DNA from: Bdellovibrionales bacterium GWA1_52_35
GTDB taxonomy: Bacteria; Bdellovibrionota; UBA1018
DNA length: 64,000 bases
Assembly (NCBI GenBank): GCA_001769805.1
Contig: MEPO01000005.1
Location: 181,866 to 245,865, forward strand
Direction of reading: 5' to 3'
Below are positions 45,773 through 53,103 of the stretch, in pieces. Within the stretch, counting starts at the first letter, position 1; each line of letters opens with the position of its first letter. The notes beneath the pieces were generated by a model. The model ran no database searches and was not told where the DNA came from. It saw only the letters and a list, made by a program, of their open reading frames with translations. A program made the translations under genes and the position numbers.

Positions 45773-46051
45773 TTATCGAGCTTGAGACTGAAGAAATGCC
45801 CAAACGGAGCGAATAGCGATCAAGCTAACGACTCCGAGGCCCACCCTAAGTGATTCCTGGGTAGCCAGGGGATTACCCTGGATGTGACCGAAGATATTTT
45901 TGCCGACATATCCCATGGCAAAAATCGGGAGTATTCGACCTACGATCGAATTGACCAAGTTGGACAGGGTGCCTTCAAAGTCTGCAAAAGCGTCCATCGG
46001 CACGGCTGCCGCAAGCAGTAGACAATAGTATCCCATTAAGCGAGATTTCAT
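45773..46051 (-). CDS. VirB2/TrbC-like pilin
   Basis: 92 residues from the ATG at 46051, preceded by AGGGGA. A signal peptide (cleavage after DAFA) is followed by the two hydrophobic helices typical of a mature VirB2 pilin (NSIVGRILPIFAMGYVGKNI and VGLGVVSLIAIRSVWAFL). First clear gene of the transfer operon; 15 bases before virB4-like. Confidence 0.7.
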   Translation of the reverse strand: MKSRLMGYYCLLLAAAVPMDAFADFEGTLSNLVNSIVGRILPIFAMGYVGKNIFGHIQGNPLATQESLRVGLGVVSLIAIRSVWAFLQSQAR

Positions 46052-46223
46052 GTGATCCCCTTTTCTAGTGTTGTGACCGCTACTTGCGGTCATTTTATTT
46101 TAGGATTCACACCCAGAAGCAAAATGGATATATAGACACCAACAACGTTCAATCGTTGGGCTCATTCCTTCCTCTGTTAGCGCAGAGGGCTTCGAGGTAT
46201 GGGCCTTTTTTTTACCTGCTCAT

Positions 46224-46451
46224 TCAGGTTGTTTCATGTCCGCCCCGAGCGTTACTGCTGCTCGCTTTACAGGGCTTATTCCCATTTCCTGATCCATCTC
46301 GAATAGTTCCGCCTGCTAAGGTTTTGCTATCAATCAGAATTTTGCGATCCTGCCCGATATTATCCTTAACGCTGCCACCAGCCCATACTGGCGCACACGT
46401 CAGACAAACACAAAAAGCAGTCAAAGCAATCAATTTGGTATTTTTGAACAT
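46224..46451 (-). CDS. Small secreted protein at the head of the transfer operon
   Basis: 75 residues with a signal peptide (LIALTAFCVCLTCAPVWAGG) and a GGAAG-type ribosome site before the ATG at 46451. The mature part is short, glycine- and charge-rich (GGTIRDGSGNGNK) and ends in a Lys/Ser/Asn-rich tail. No family recognised. It could be a minor pilus or surface component. Confidence 0.45.
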   Translation of the reverse strand: MFKNTKLIALTAFCVCLTCAPVWAGGSVKDNIGQDRKILIDSKTLAGGTIRDGSGNGNKPCKASSSNARGGHETT

Positions 46452-46604
46452 TAGTTCTTCCTCTGTTACTCGCATCAGTACAAACAAAGACTAAAATCAG
46501 CAAGTTGTATTTAGTCGTCGTTTTTGCACTGAAGCAATAGCTTTTTGCATTAAACGCAATAGTTTGCTATCAAAGGCCAAATAATTGTCATATTTGGAGC
46601 ATAG

Positions 46605-47339
46605 ATGAAACAGAATATTGTTAGAACCATTCGCAAGATTCTCGATGAAAACGAAATCACACTTACGGAGCTTGCAAAAGCATCGAATCTTCCCACTTCG
46701 AAGCTGTCTCGCCTATTGAGCGAAAAGCAGGAAATGACGCTTACGGAACTAGAACTCATCTGCAAAACGATCAATATCTCTACTTTTGACTTGGTTGCGC
46801 GCGCACATGGAGAAAATATTTTACCAAATCAAACTGCCGCTCCGGATATAGACAAGAAAATTTGTACTGACCCACTCCTATTTGACCTCGTGGAAATTCT
46901 GCAAATACCTCACGACAAATCCGAACTAGCTCGGCGACTTCGGATTTCCGAAAAGACGATCCAGAAAGCATTGAACGACCTTGTAAGACTCGGAGTTGTT
47001 TTTGAAGACATTCACGGAAACTATCAAGTAAACAAAAGCCCTTTCTATGACTCAGTCGAGTTCTACAACATGATGTCCACCAAGTTCGATCTGATTAGCC
47101 AGAAGACATTCGAAATGGGACATGTAAAAGAATATTGGAAGAACAAGTCCAATATTATTCTTCATGCGTATTTGGATGAAGAGCAGCTGCAAAACATCAA
47201 GAACATGTACCGGGTTATCTTAAGATTGGTAGAAAACTTTCAAATTTCAAATCGCAGCTCCGCAACCAAACGTTCTGAGAAAACGCTTACCAGTCTCGTC
47301 CTGATCAATCATCCTTACGAGTGCCACAAGCATGAGTAA
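46605..47339 (+). CDS. HTH transcriptional regulator (XRE N-domain plus winged helix)
   Basis: 244 residues. An XRE-type helix-turn-helix is at residues ~15-70 (ITLTELAKASNLPTSKLSRLLSEKQEMTLTELE). A second winged helix follows near residue 115 (SELARRLRISEKTIQKALNDLVRLGVV), then a helical C-terminal domain with similarity in layout to DUF4423/TIGR02147 regulators of delta-type bacteria. Divergent from the transfer operon; it may repress or sense something for it. Start overlaps nothing; its end overlaps the exporter start by eight bases. Confidence 0.7.
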   Translation: MKQNIVRTIRKILDENEITLTELAKASNLPTSKLSRLLSEKQEMTLTELELICKTINISTFDLVARAHGENILPNQTAAPDIDKKICTDPLLFDLVEILQIPHDKSELARRLRISEKTIQKALNDLVRLGVVFEDIHGNYQVNKSPFYDSVEFYNMMSTKFDLISQKTFEMGHVKEYWKNKSNIILHAYLDEEQLQNIKNMYRVILRLVENFQISNRSSATKRSEKTLTSLVLINHPYECHKHE

Positions 47340-48525
47340 TGTGAATGTTCTGCAGAACAAACACTACCGCACGCTGCTCTCAGCGCAGCTCATCAACACT
47401 TTTGGTGATGCGCTCACAGCAGTCGCACTCCCCCTTTACGTATTCAAAAATACCGGCAGCGCGACTGACCTCTCCCTTCTAGTGCTGATTGAACTCGTTA
47501 CTACCCTGATCTGTGGCCCTCTATTGGCACCGCTCGTAGATCGTATAGAAAGAAAGCGCCTGTTGAGCCTCACCTTCCTCGGTCAGGGTTTGGGAATTCT
47601 GTCCATTGTCACTTTCGATATCAACTCTCATCTCTGGATTGCATATGCTGTAGCTTGCTTCAATACTGCACTATTTGCCGTCAGTAGGCCCACACTCCTG
47701 GCCTTGATTCATGACATCGTCGAGGGTGATGGTCAGATTCTGCAGGCCAACAGCTACTTCGATGCTTTAGACCATCTTGTTCAGGCACTCGGTGCTTCGA
47801 CAGCAGGCATTCTGATCGGGTTATTTAATCCGAAGTATGCCTTCCTGATTGATGGTTTCACCTTCTTTTGTATTGCCGGGCTTGTGTTATCAATCAAGGT
47901 TCGGGCCAAGGCTGCTGCCAGCACGGCTACGCACTACTTTGCTGATCTTCGAGATGGATTTGCTCACATTGTAAACAACAGGCCGCTATTTTTATTGATT
48001 CTCGTATCCCTCTTTATGGGAATTGCAAACGGAGCCTACAGCGCTATCTTCTTCGCTCATTTGAAGAATACAATAGGTGTGTCCGATGCAGTTGCTGGAT
48101 TCTTAACCGCTGTGCAAGGGCTAGCCTACGCACTAGGGTTCTATTTACCGTCGCTCAAGTACGATTCCAAGAAACTGAATATTTATTTCATGTGCTCAGT
48201 ATCAGTCGGCGCTCTTTTGTTTTCGATCATCATAAAAGACTACTTTATTGTGATTCCGACCGCACTCACCTGCATGGGCATCAGTTACGCTACAGTGGTG
48301 TCCCGCACTCTCACTCAGCAGCTCAGTCCCGAATCAATGCGAGGTCGCATTCTCGCCCTAAGGAGGACAGTGCTATACGGAGGCGCCGTTGCTGCAACCT
48401 CAGCAATCACTGCGAGCATTGGCCACACTCCGACAGATGTTTTGTTTCTATTTGTGATTCCGGCGCCGATTATCGCGATGTGGTTCTATTTCGAAGCATT
48501 GAAATCCGTTCAGCCGACGCCCTAA
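47332..48525 (+). CDS. MFS-family exporter
   Basis: 397 residues with 12 predicted membrane helices. MFS motif A appears as LLAPLVDRIERKRLLS between helices 2 and 3; FGDALTAVALPLYVFKNTGS is typical of MFS_3/enterobactin-exporter-like transporters. The eight-base overlap with the regulator gene suggests a regulator-exporter pair. Substrate unknown. Confidence 0.82.
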   Translation: MSNVNVLQNKHYRTLLSAQLINTFGDALTAVALPLYVFKNTGSATDLSLLVLIELVTTLICGPLLAPLVDRIERKRLLSLTFLGQGLGILSIVTFDINSHLWIAYAVACFNTALFAVSRPTLLALIHDIVEGDGQILQANSYFDALDHLVQALGASTAGILIGLFNPKYAFLIDGFTFFCIAGLVLSIKVRAKAAASTATHYFADLRDGFAHIVNNRPLFLLILVSLFMGIANGAYSAIFFAHLKNTIGVSDAVAGFLTAVQGLAYALGFYLPSLKYDSKKLNIYFMCSVSVGALLFSIIIKDYFIVIPTALTCMGISYATVVSRTLTQQLSPESMRGRILALRRTVLYGGAVAATSAITASIGHTPTDVLFLFVIPAPIIAMWFYFEALKSVQPTP

Positions 48526-48547
48526 GCCCACATTCCTTAATCAGTTT

Positions 48548-48626
48548 TCTAAAGTGGGCCCATTCGACGCTGGATTATTTGAGTCCAGCCGAATATGAGA
48601 GGCGGCGGCTGCGTTCAGCAGCTTAA
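48548..48626 (+). pseudogene. Fragment of an IS3-family transposase C-terminus
   Basis: A frame reads WAHSTLDYLSPAEYERRRLR followed by a stop; STLGYLSPAEFE is the usual end of IS3 OrfB proteins. The rest of the transposase is absent, replaced by the MFS gene in another frame, and GGGGCAATTCCACA at ~48645 resembles an IS3 end. It is the scar of an older insertion. Confidence 0.55.
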
Positions 48627-48744
48627 CAACCCGTCCACCGAATCGGGGCAATTCCACACACCCCCTCACCTCGATACGAGAAGTAGCCTACTCTGCGCGT
48701 ATTCCAGTTGTTATTTTCTTTAGTCTGCTAGATAATTCCTGCTT

Positions 48745-50400
48745 ATGGCGAAGTATAGGCTCAAGCCTGGTGCAACTATTGGCGCCCTCGCGGCTGAAAA
48801 TGATCGCATTCTTCAAAAAGCATTCATCGATAGTGGACTCTTGTCACTATTAACAGATTGTTCTGACCCGCGCTGTTTCATTCTTGGCCGGACAGGAAGC
48901 GGAAAGACTGCACTTCTTCGCCGCCTCAAGGAGACCAACGACCATGTCTCAATTCTAGATCCAGAAGAGCTTTCTATGCAGTTTCTCCACAACTCTAGTC
49001 TAAGGACTATTCGATCTTGGGGCGTCAACCTTGAGCCTTTCTATAAGTACCTTTGGAAGCACATCTGTATTCTCGAACTGATTAGACTGAGATATGCAAA
49101 CGAAACCGATATTCCGACATCCTTTCTTTCTCGTTTCGATCTAAGCAAAATTAAAAAACGAGAAGACGAAGCAAGAAAAGTTTCAAAGCAGTATCTGGCA
49201 ACATACGGGGATCAGTACTGGGTAAAATCGGACACCAGAATAAAAAAAATAACCGAGGAGCTAAACTCGCGACTTACGGCGGACGCCGCAATTTCGCTCA
49301 CTCTACAGGCTCCGTTTGGCAGCATTCAAGCAGGCCAGGACTCTGCGGCGGAGAATGAAAGCAAAGTGGCAGTAGAACGTGAAGTTCTTGACCGCACCCA
49401 GAAAGTTGTATCCGAATTTTTAATTGCAGACCTCAACAAAGTTTTGGATTTACTAAGCGAATATGGTTTCCGCGATTCGCAAAAACAGTTTTATATATTA
49501 GTGGACGACCTAGATAAAGAATGGATGCCCGACGAAGTACTCTATTTAGAACTTGTAAAATCGCTACTTTCAACTGTCGCAGATCTTAATAGAAGAATCC
49601 CAGCCTTGAAAATAGTAATCAGTCTTCGAGAAAACACTTTTTTTCGCCTATTTCGAAAAGCAAGTCAAATGGAACCGCAGCGTGAAAAATGGAAGGACCT
49701 TATTCTCCACCTGAGATGGCTGCCACAAGATCTTACGGGACTCGTAAATCAACGTCTGAGTGAAATTTTTAGAGAGCAGTACACTAGCAAGGCCCCCACT
49801 TTGCTAGATATCCTGCCTGAACGAACCAAACACAGCCAAGATCCGGTCGAGTTCATTCTAGAACGTACCTTCTTACGGCCTCGAGATATGATAGAATTTA
49901 TAAATATTTATATAGAAAAATCCGGGAGCCTCTCACGAGATAACTGGTCATTGCTATACGAGAGCGAAATTGAATATTCAAAAAGCCGCCTTCAATCAGT
50001 TTTCGATGAATGGAGGGACACCTATTTCGGCATTACAGCACTTTTTGGATTTCTGAAATCCCGTTCCACAGAATTTAAAATGAGTGACTTTTCAGGCGAG
50101 GATATAAACACCGTCCTTTCGAGCCATCAAGCAAATGAGTGTACATGGCTCAAGCGCCTATCGAGTAACTTTATTACAAGCTCCATATGCGCAGACGATC
50201 TGACGCTCAGCTTCTTTCGTGCACTATTTCACATGGGCATAATCGGTATAAAGACTCCGGGAAATGTTTTCCGATATTCTTACGATAACCCCATTTCGAC
50301 AGCGATGACCGAGAACATCAATTATGAGACGGTCTTTCGTGTTCACAAGGCTTTTTGGAGTGCCCTGGGGATCGGCGACCCTCGGCGGGGCAAGCTTTAA
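48745..50400 (+). CDS. Large P-loop ATPase (Sll1717-like)
   Basis: 551 residues. Walker A GRTGSGKTALLRRL near residue 50 and Walker B FYILVDDLDKEW near residue 253 with the DDLD signature shared with KAP-type NTPases. ISLRENTFFRLFRKA may be a sensor region and EFILERTFLRPRDMIEFINIY is a conserved-looking C-terminal stretch. Length and pattern resemble the Sll1717-type single-gene ATPases, a poorly understood group that I recall from variable genomic islands. It may be a defence or regulatory NTPase; no nuclease domain was seen. Confidence 0.55.
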   Translation: MAKYRLKPGATIGALAAENDRILQKAFIDSGLLSLLTDCSDPRCFILGRTGSGKTALLRRLKETNDHVSILDPEELSMQFLHNSSLRTIRSWGVNLEPFYKYLWKHICILELIRLRYANETDIPTSFLSRFDLSKIKKREDEARKVSKQYLATYGDQYWVKSDTRIKKITEELNSRLTADAAISLTLQAPFGSIQAGQDSAAENESKVAVEREVLDRTQKVVSEFLIADLNKVLDLLSEYGFRDSQKQFYILVDDLDKEWMPDEVLYLELVKSLLSTVADLNRRIPALKIVISLRENTFFRLFRKASQMEPQREKWKDLILHLRWLPQDLTGLVNQRLSEIFREQYTSKAPTLLDILPERTKHSQDPVEFILERTFLRPRDMIEFINIYIEKSGSLSRDNWSLLYESEIEYSKSRLQSVFDEWRDTYFGITALFGFLKSRSTEFKMSDFSGEDINTVLSSHQANECTWLKRLSSNFITSSICADDLTLSFFRALFHMGIIGIKTPGNVFRYSYDNPISTAMTENINYETVFRVHKAFWSALGIGDPRRGKL

Positions 50401-50501
50401 TCATAACGACTATTGCTACTCGTTCAGCCATCGATCTGAACTACCCAACGAACCTGATTCGCCAGTATAACGGAACAGGATTACCAGTACATATAACATC
50501 T

Positions 50502-50538
50502 CAGACTCTCCCTGGCCGGGTCCGCGGGGAAAGGTCAG
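50502..50538 (+). repeat. 37-bp inverted repeat, copy 1
   Basis: These 37 bases (core CTGGCCGGGTCCGCGGGG) occur in inverted orientation at 52451-52487 with one mismatch. Together the copies bracket the displaced Rhs tip, its small membrane partner and the small lipoprotein. In one frame both read PWPGPRGKV. In the plus frame RTRRSFTEEF follows, reminiscent of an IS3 OrfA start. Confidence 0.65.
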
Positions 50539-50699
50539 GACCAGAAGGAGCTTTACCGAAGAGTTTCAGTTTTCGGAGGAACGGTCAGGTCAAACTCTAT
50601 TCGCAGAGATTTTCCGGGCTAACGACAGATGGGATCATGGGAAGATCATCCCAAGAATTTTCCTGAAAATTTTGGCAAATAGTTGACAACACAACATAG

Positions 50700-51023
50700 T
50701 CACGGTCGCAGAAGATTACAATGCACACAGGCCTTGATTCTGATGACTGGGATAGTCTGCCGTCTCGCTTCATTTACCTGGAAATAGTACTTTCCGCAGC
50801 GCGGACAGCGCCAATAGATCAACTTCAGAAGGGCTATAAACGATGCAACTCCGACTATCAAAATCAAAACAACTCCCACTAAAGCCGGAATACTCCTCGA
50901 GTTAATTAGAGGAACTATTCCGACCACAAGCAAAAAGCCAACCATCGGAATCATCCAGCAGAGCCGTTGAAGACGTCGCAGACTATTCCAAGCAGTTTTG
51001 TAATCTATTGGTTCCTCGCTCAT
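50700..51023 (-). CDS. Small membrane protein with zinc-ribbon-like cysteines (candidate orphan immunity)
   Basis: 107 residues: two membrane helices (residues ~22-42 and 50-72) and a C-terminal pair of CxxC motifs (CPRCGKYYF and CVHCNL). It follows the displaced Rhs tip directly, nine bases after its last stop, in the same way that another small membrane protein follows the intact Rhs tip. Immunity is inferred from place and topology only. Confidence 0.55.
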   Translation of the reverse strand: MSEEPIDYKTAWNSLRRLQRLCWMIPMVGFLLVVGIVPLINSRSIPALVGVVLILIVGVASFIALLKLIYWRCPRCGKYYFQVNEARRQTIPVIRIKACVHCNLLRP

Positions 51024-51031
51024 AAACTACC

Positions 51032-51660
51032 TCACGGATTGCTGGGGTTATACTCGTAGCAAATAGTATTGACGTAAGAACAATTGTCACCGACGCGATC
51101 CGGTATACCAGAGATATTGCCATAGCCCTGACGTAATCGCGAGGCCCATCGGAAAGCTGATATAATTCGCAGCGGTTTCACGGAAGATCGCATTTGTGGC
51201 ACTAAAAGCCCCATAAATCACTGCCCCGGTCGTAAATCCAGCGGTCATTGAGTCAACGAACGGACGCCATTCTACTTTGTCCGTGAAGATTAGCTGATTA
51301 CCAGCATTGTTCAGTTCGCCTCCGATTAACCCCCAGTCATTGCGCCAGGTAGTCCCACGTAAATTCCTCCCGCAGTAGAGATCGTGCCCGATGCAAAGCC
51401 TACGAGTCCACTCAGCAATATATCGCAAAGCGATGCGCCAGCATGCGAAGCTACACTCATATTCATACCAGCCTGAATGGCTCCCCCGAGAACAACAAGA
51501 GCTATCAAGCACGGGAATCGCCCATTCGGAACAGTAAGATTGCTGGGCTTCAAGGTATAGATATACGAATTAACTACGGTCGCCAGAAAATTGAGTTTTC
51601 CTGGATCCGGATCCTTCTGCAAAAACCTCCCCCTGCCAGGATCATAATACTAGCTCTATA
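51032..51660 (-). pseudogene. Displaced, frameshifted Rhs C-terminal tip
   Basis: Read across frames it encodes YYRA-[shift]-YYDPGRGRFLQKDP followed by a hydrophobic Gly/Ala-rich tip. The same core sequence, RARYYDPNTGRFLQKDPH, ends the core of the big Rhs protein. At least three frame breaks are seen: near 51655 (one base missing in the RARYY codons), near 51330 (a run of five G; a sixth would restore MTGGLIGGELNN) and near 51115, after which GDNCSYVNTICYEYNPSNP ends the frame. It is a typical orphan Rhs tip and is no longer translatable as one protein. Confidence 0.7.
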
Positions 51661-51703
51661 ATAGTATCGACTGTCATGCCGAAATGTTGGCTTACAGCCT
51701 CCC

Positions 51704-51811
51704 GGTTAACAAGACACGCTTAACGCCTAATGTACGGTCATCCAGCTTGTACGGAGATGTAGTTGTCATCCTGCAAGCCTGAATCACTCGCTGGGGTTAA
51801 AAAGACACGCT
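51704..51811. repeat. 17-bp imperfect direct repeat in a gene-free stretch
   Basis: GGTTAACAAGACACGCT at 51704-51720 recurs as GGTTAAAAAGACACGCT at 51795-51811. The 51661-51975 stretch holds no convincing gene; it contains these repeats and TGTACGG repeats only. Confidence 0.45.
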
Positions 51812-51975
51812 CTAAACCCGGCGTACGTTTTTCATCAATTGATCGCCACTAAGTAAAAGTCTTAAGCAGCATTCAAATGGAAGAGCCCGGAGCCGAAATT
51901 TCAATCAGCGTCTTGTGCTCTAACAAAAATCGATCGATCTGCCGTACTTTTCGGCTCATCAGAAACAACAAGATT

Positions 51976-52434
51976 TTACGTGGGCTTCAGAGGTCCGTCG
52001 ACAAATATAATATTTTTGTATCCTTTAAACCCTGTTGGCATGGAGTCGTATTTGGATACTTCAGCGTTAAAGTAAGCGGACGTAACCAGTATGCTAGACT
52101 TCCTACATCTTTCAATAGCTTCACGAGACCTACTGCTATCGTTTTCCCTACTCGCCTCAGATTCAGAAATTGCTGAGTCTGCCCCATCGAACAAAAACGC
52201 AACACTAATATTCAGTTGCTTAGTGCCAAGGTTCTCAATCGAATCGGAGCTCCCAGCTAAGCAGCGCCTCATTTCGTCAACAAATCTACTAGTCGCATCA
52301 ACGCCCCGTTGCGTTCCTATAAGTGTTGATCCATCCACTTTGGATGCGAGCCGGAGCTGTGAGCAACCCATATTAATAACCATTGGAACTAAAAATAACA
52401 GTGCGCATACTTTAATAAATAGTTTCGAGTTCAT
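51976..52434 (-). CDS. Small predicted lipoprotein in the Rhs tip region
   Basis: 152 residues from the ATG at 52434. Lipobox (LVPMVINMGC, Cys near residue 22) after a hydrophobic start, then a mixed alpha/beta domain with four further Cys-containing helices (RCLAGSSDSI, ERCRKSSILV). No family recognised. It lies where an immunity gene of an older Rhs tip would be expected, so it may be one. A longer frame from 52677 runs through a tip-like fragment. Confidence 0.5.
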   Translation of the reverse strand: MNSKLFIKVCALLFLVPMVINMGCSQLRLASKVDGSTLIGTQRGVDATSRFVDEMRRCLAGSSDSIENLGTKQLNISVAFLFDGADSAISESEASRENDSSRSREAIERCRKSSILVTSAYFNAEVSKYDSMPTGFKGYKNIIFVDGPLKPT

Positions 52435-52692
52435 AATTTCACTACCTACACTGACCTTTCCCCGCGGACCCGGCCAGGGAGATTCTGTGATACGCCGCTT
52501 GTTCACGAGAAACCCAAGGTCAATAAGAGCTGCTCCGGCCCAAATCGTTCCTAAGGTATTATTCACATCAACCGAATGAAAGACCTCTCCCGAAAACAAG
52601 GGGGGCGCCTTTCCAGACAAGTAATAATTTGCATTGTACGCTGCCTGAGTTGCATTTCCAACTGCACCAGCAATCAAATAGCCCTTCGCTCG
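52435..52692 (-). pseudogene. Second displaced Rhs-tip-like fragment
   Basis: An open stretch without a good start reads AGAVGNATQAAYNANYYLSG followed by GTIWAGAALIDLGFLV and WPGPRGKV. Gly/Ala-rich, holin-like composition matches Rhs and polymorphic-toxin tips. A stop upstream in frame separates it from any Rhs core. It runs straight into the lipoprotein gene, as a toxin C-terminus would run into its immunity gene. Confidence 0.4.
52451..52487 (-). repeat. 37-bp inverted repeat, copy 2
   Basis: Inverted partner of 50502-50538 with 36 of 37 positions equal. It lies inside the second tip-like fragment. Confidence 0.65.
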
Positions 52693-52749
52693 GCTTCAAG
52701 GAGTCTTGTAGTATCTAAGTTCTTGAGCAAACGTTACGCTGATTATCGA

Positions 52750-53103
52750 TTAATGAATTCTGAACTTTAATTTCAGATACTCGTTCGGCCTTTTTCCTAA
52801 ACGAAAGCCATTCTTTTTTAGAGTCATAATAAGCCAAAAGTACACCTCTTTTTGCAATCCTTTTCGGATCGCCTGGAGCGCAATAACATTGACGTTAATT
52901 AATATACATACGAACACGATTGGAACATACGACCCAGCCATTAGAATCTTTGCAGAATAGGCACCGAGCTTAAAAACCGGCGCTAAAGTGATCGAGCACA
53001 CAAAAGCGACTGCCGCACTTCCCAATACGCTAAATACAATTCCCAACCAAAAGGTAAACTTAATACCGCAAAACCCAGGCGAACACTGATTATTGTCTGT
53101 CAT
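52750..53103 (-). CDS. Small membrane protein overlapping the Rhs stop (candidate immunity)
   Basis: 117 residues from the ATG at 53103; the longer frame from 53259 lies inside rhs. Two or three membrane helices (FTFWLGIVFSVLGSAAVAFVC, then SYVPIVFVCILINVNVIAL) and a basic C-terminus. The gene starts 14 bases inside the rhs frame, a coupling typical for toxin-immunity pairs. A membrane immunity protein would suggest the toxin tip acts at the membrane. Inferred from context. Confidence 0.6.
   Translation of the reverse strand: MTDNNQCSPGFCGIKFTFWLGIVFSVLGSAAVAFVCSITLAPVFKLGAYSAKILMAGSYVPIVFVCILINVNVIALQAIRKGLQKEVYFWLIMTLKKNGFRLGKRPNEYLKLKFRIH

Noticed and set aside
46100..46223. Terminator-like stretch with TTTTTTTT at 46205-46213
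   Set aside because: The preceding bases do not form a consistent GC stem.
50355..50666. 103-residue plus-strand frame and the RTRRSFTEEF frame
   Set aside because: No start, no domain beyond a weak IS3 OrfA-like head; treated as remnant sequence around the inverted repeat.
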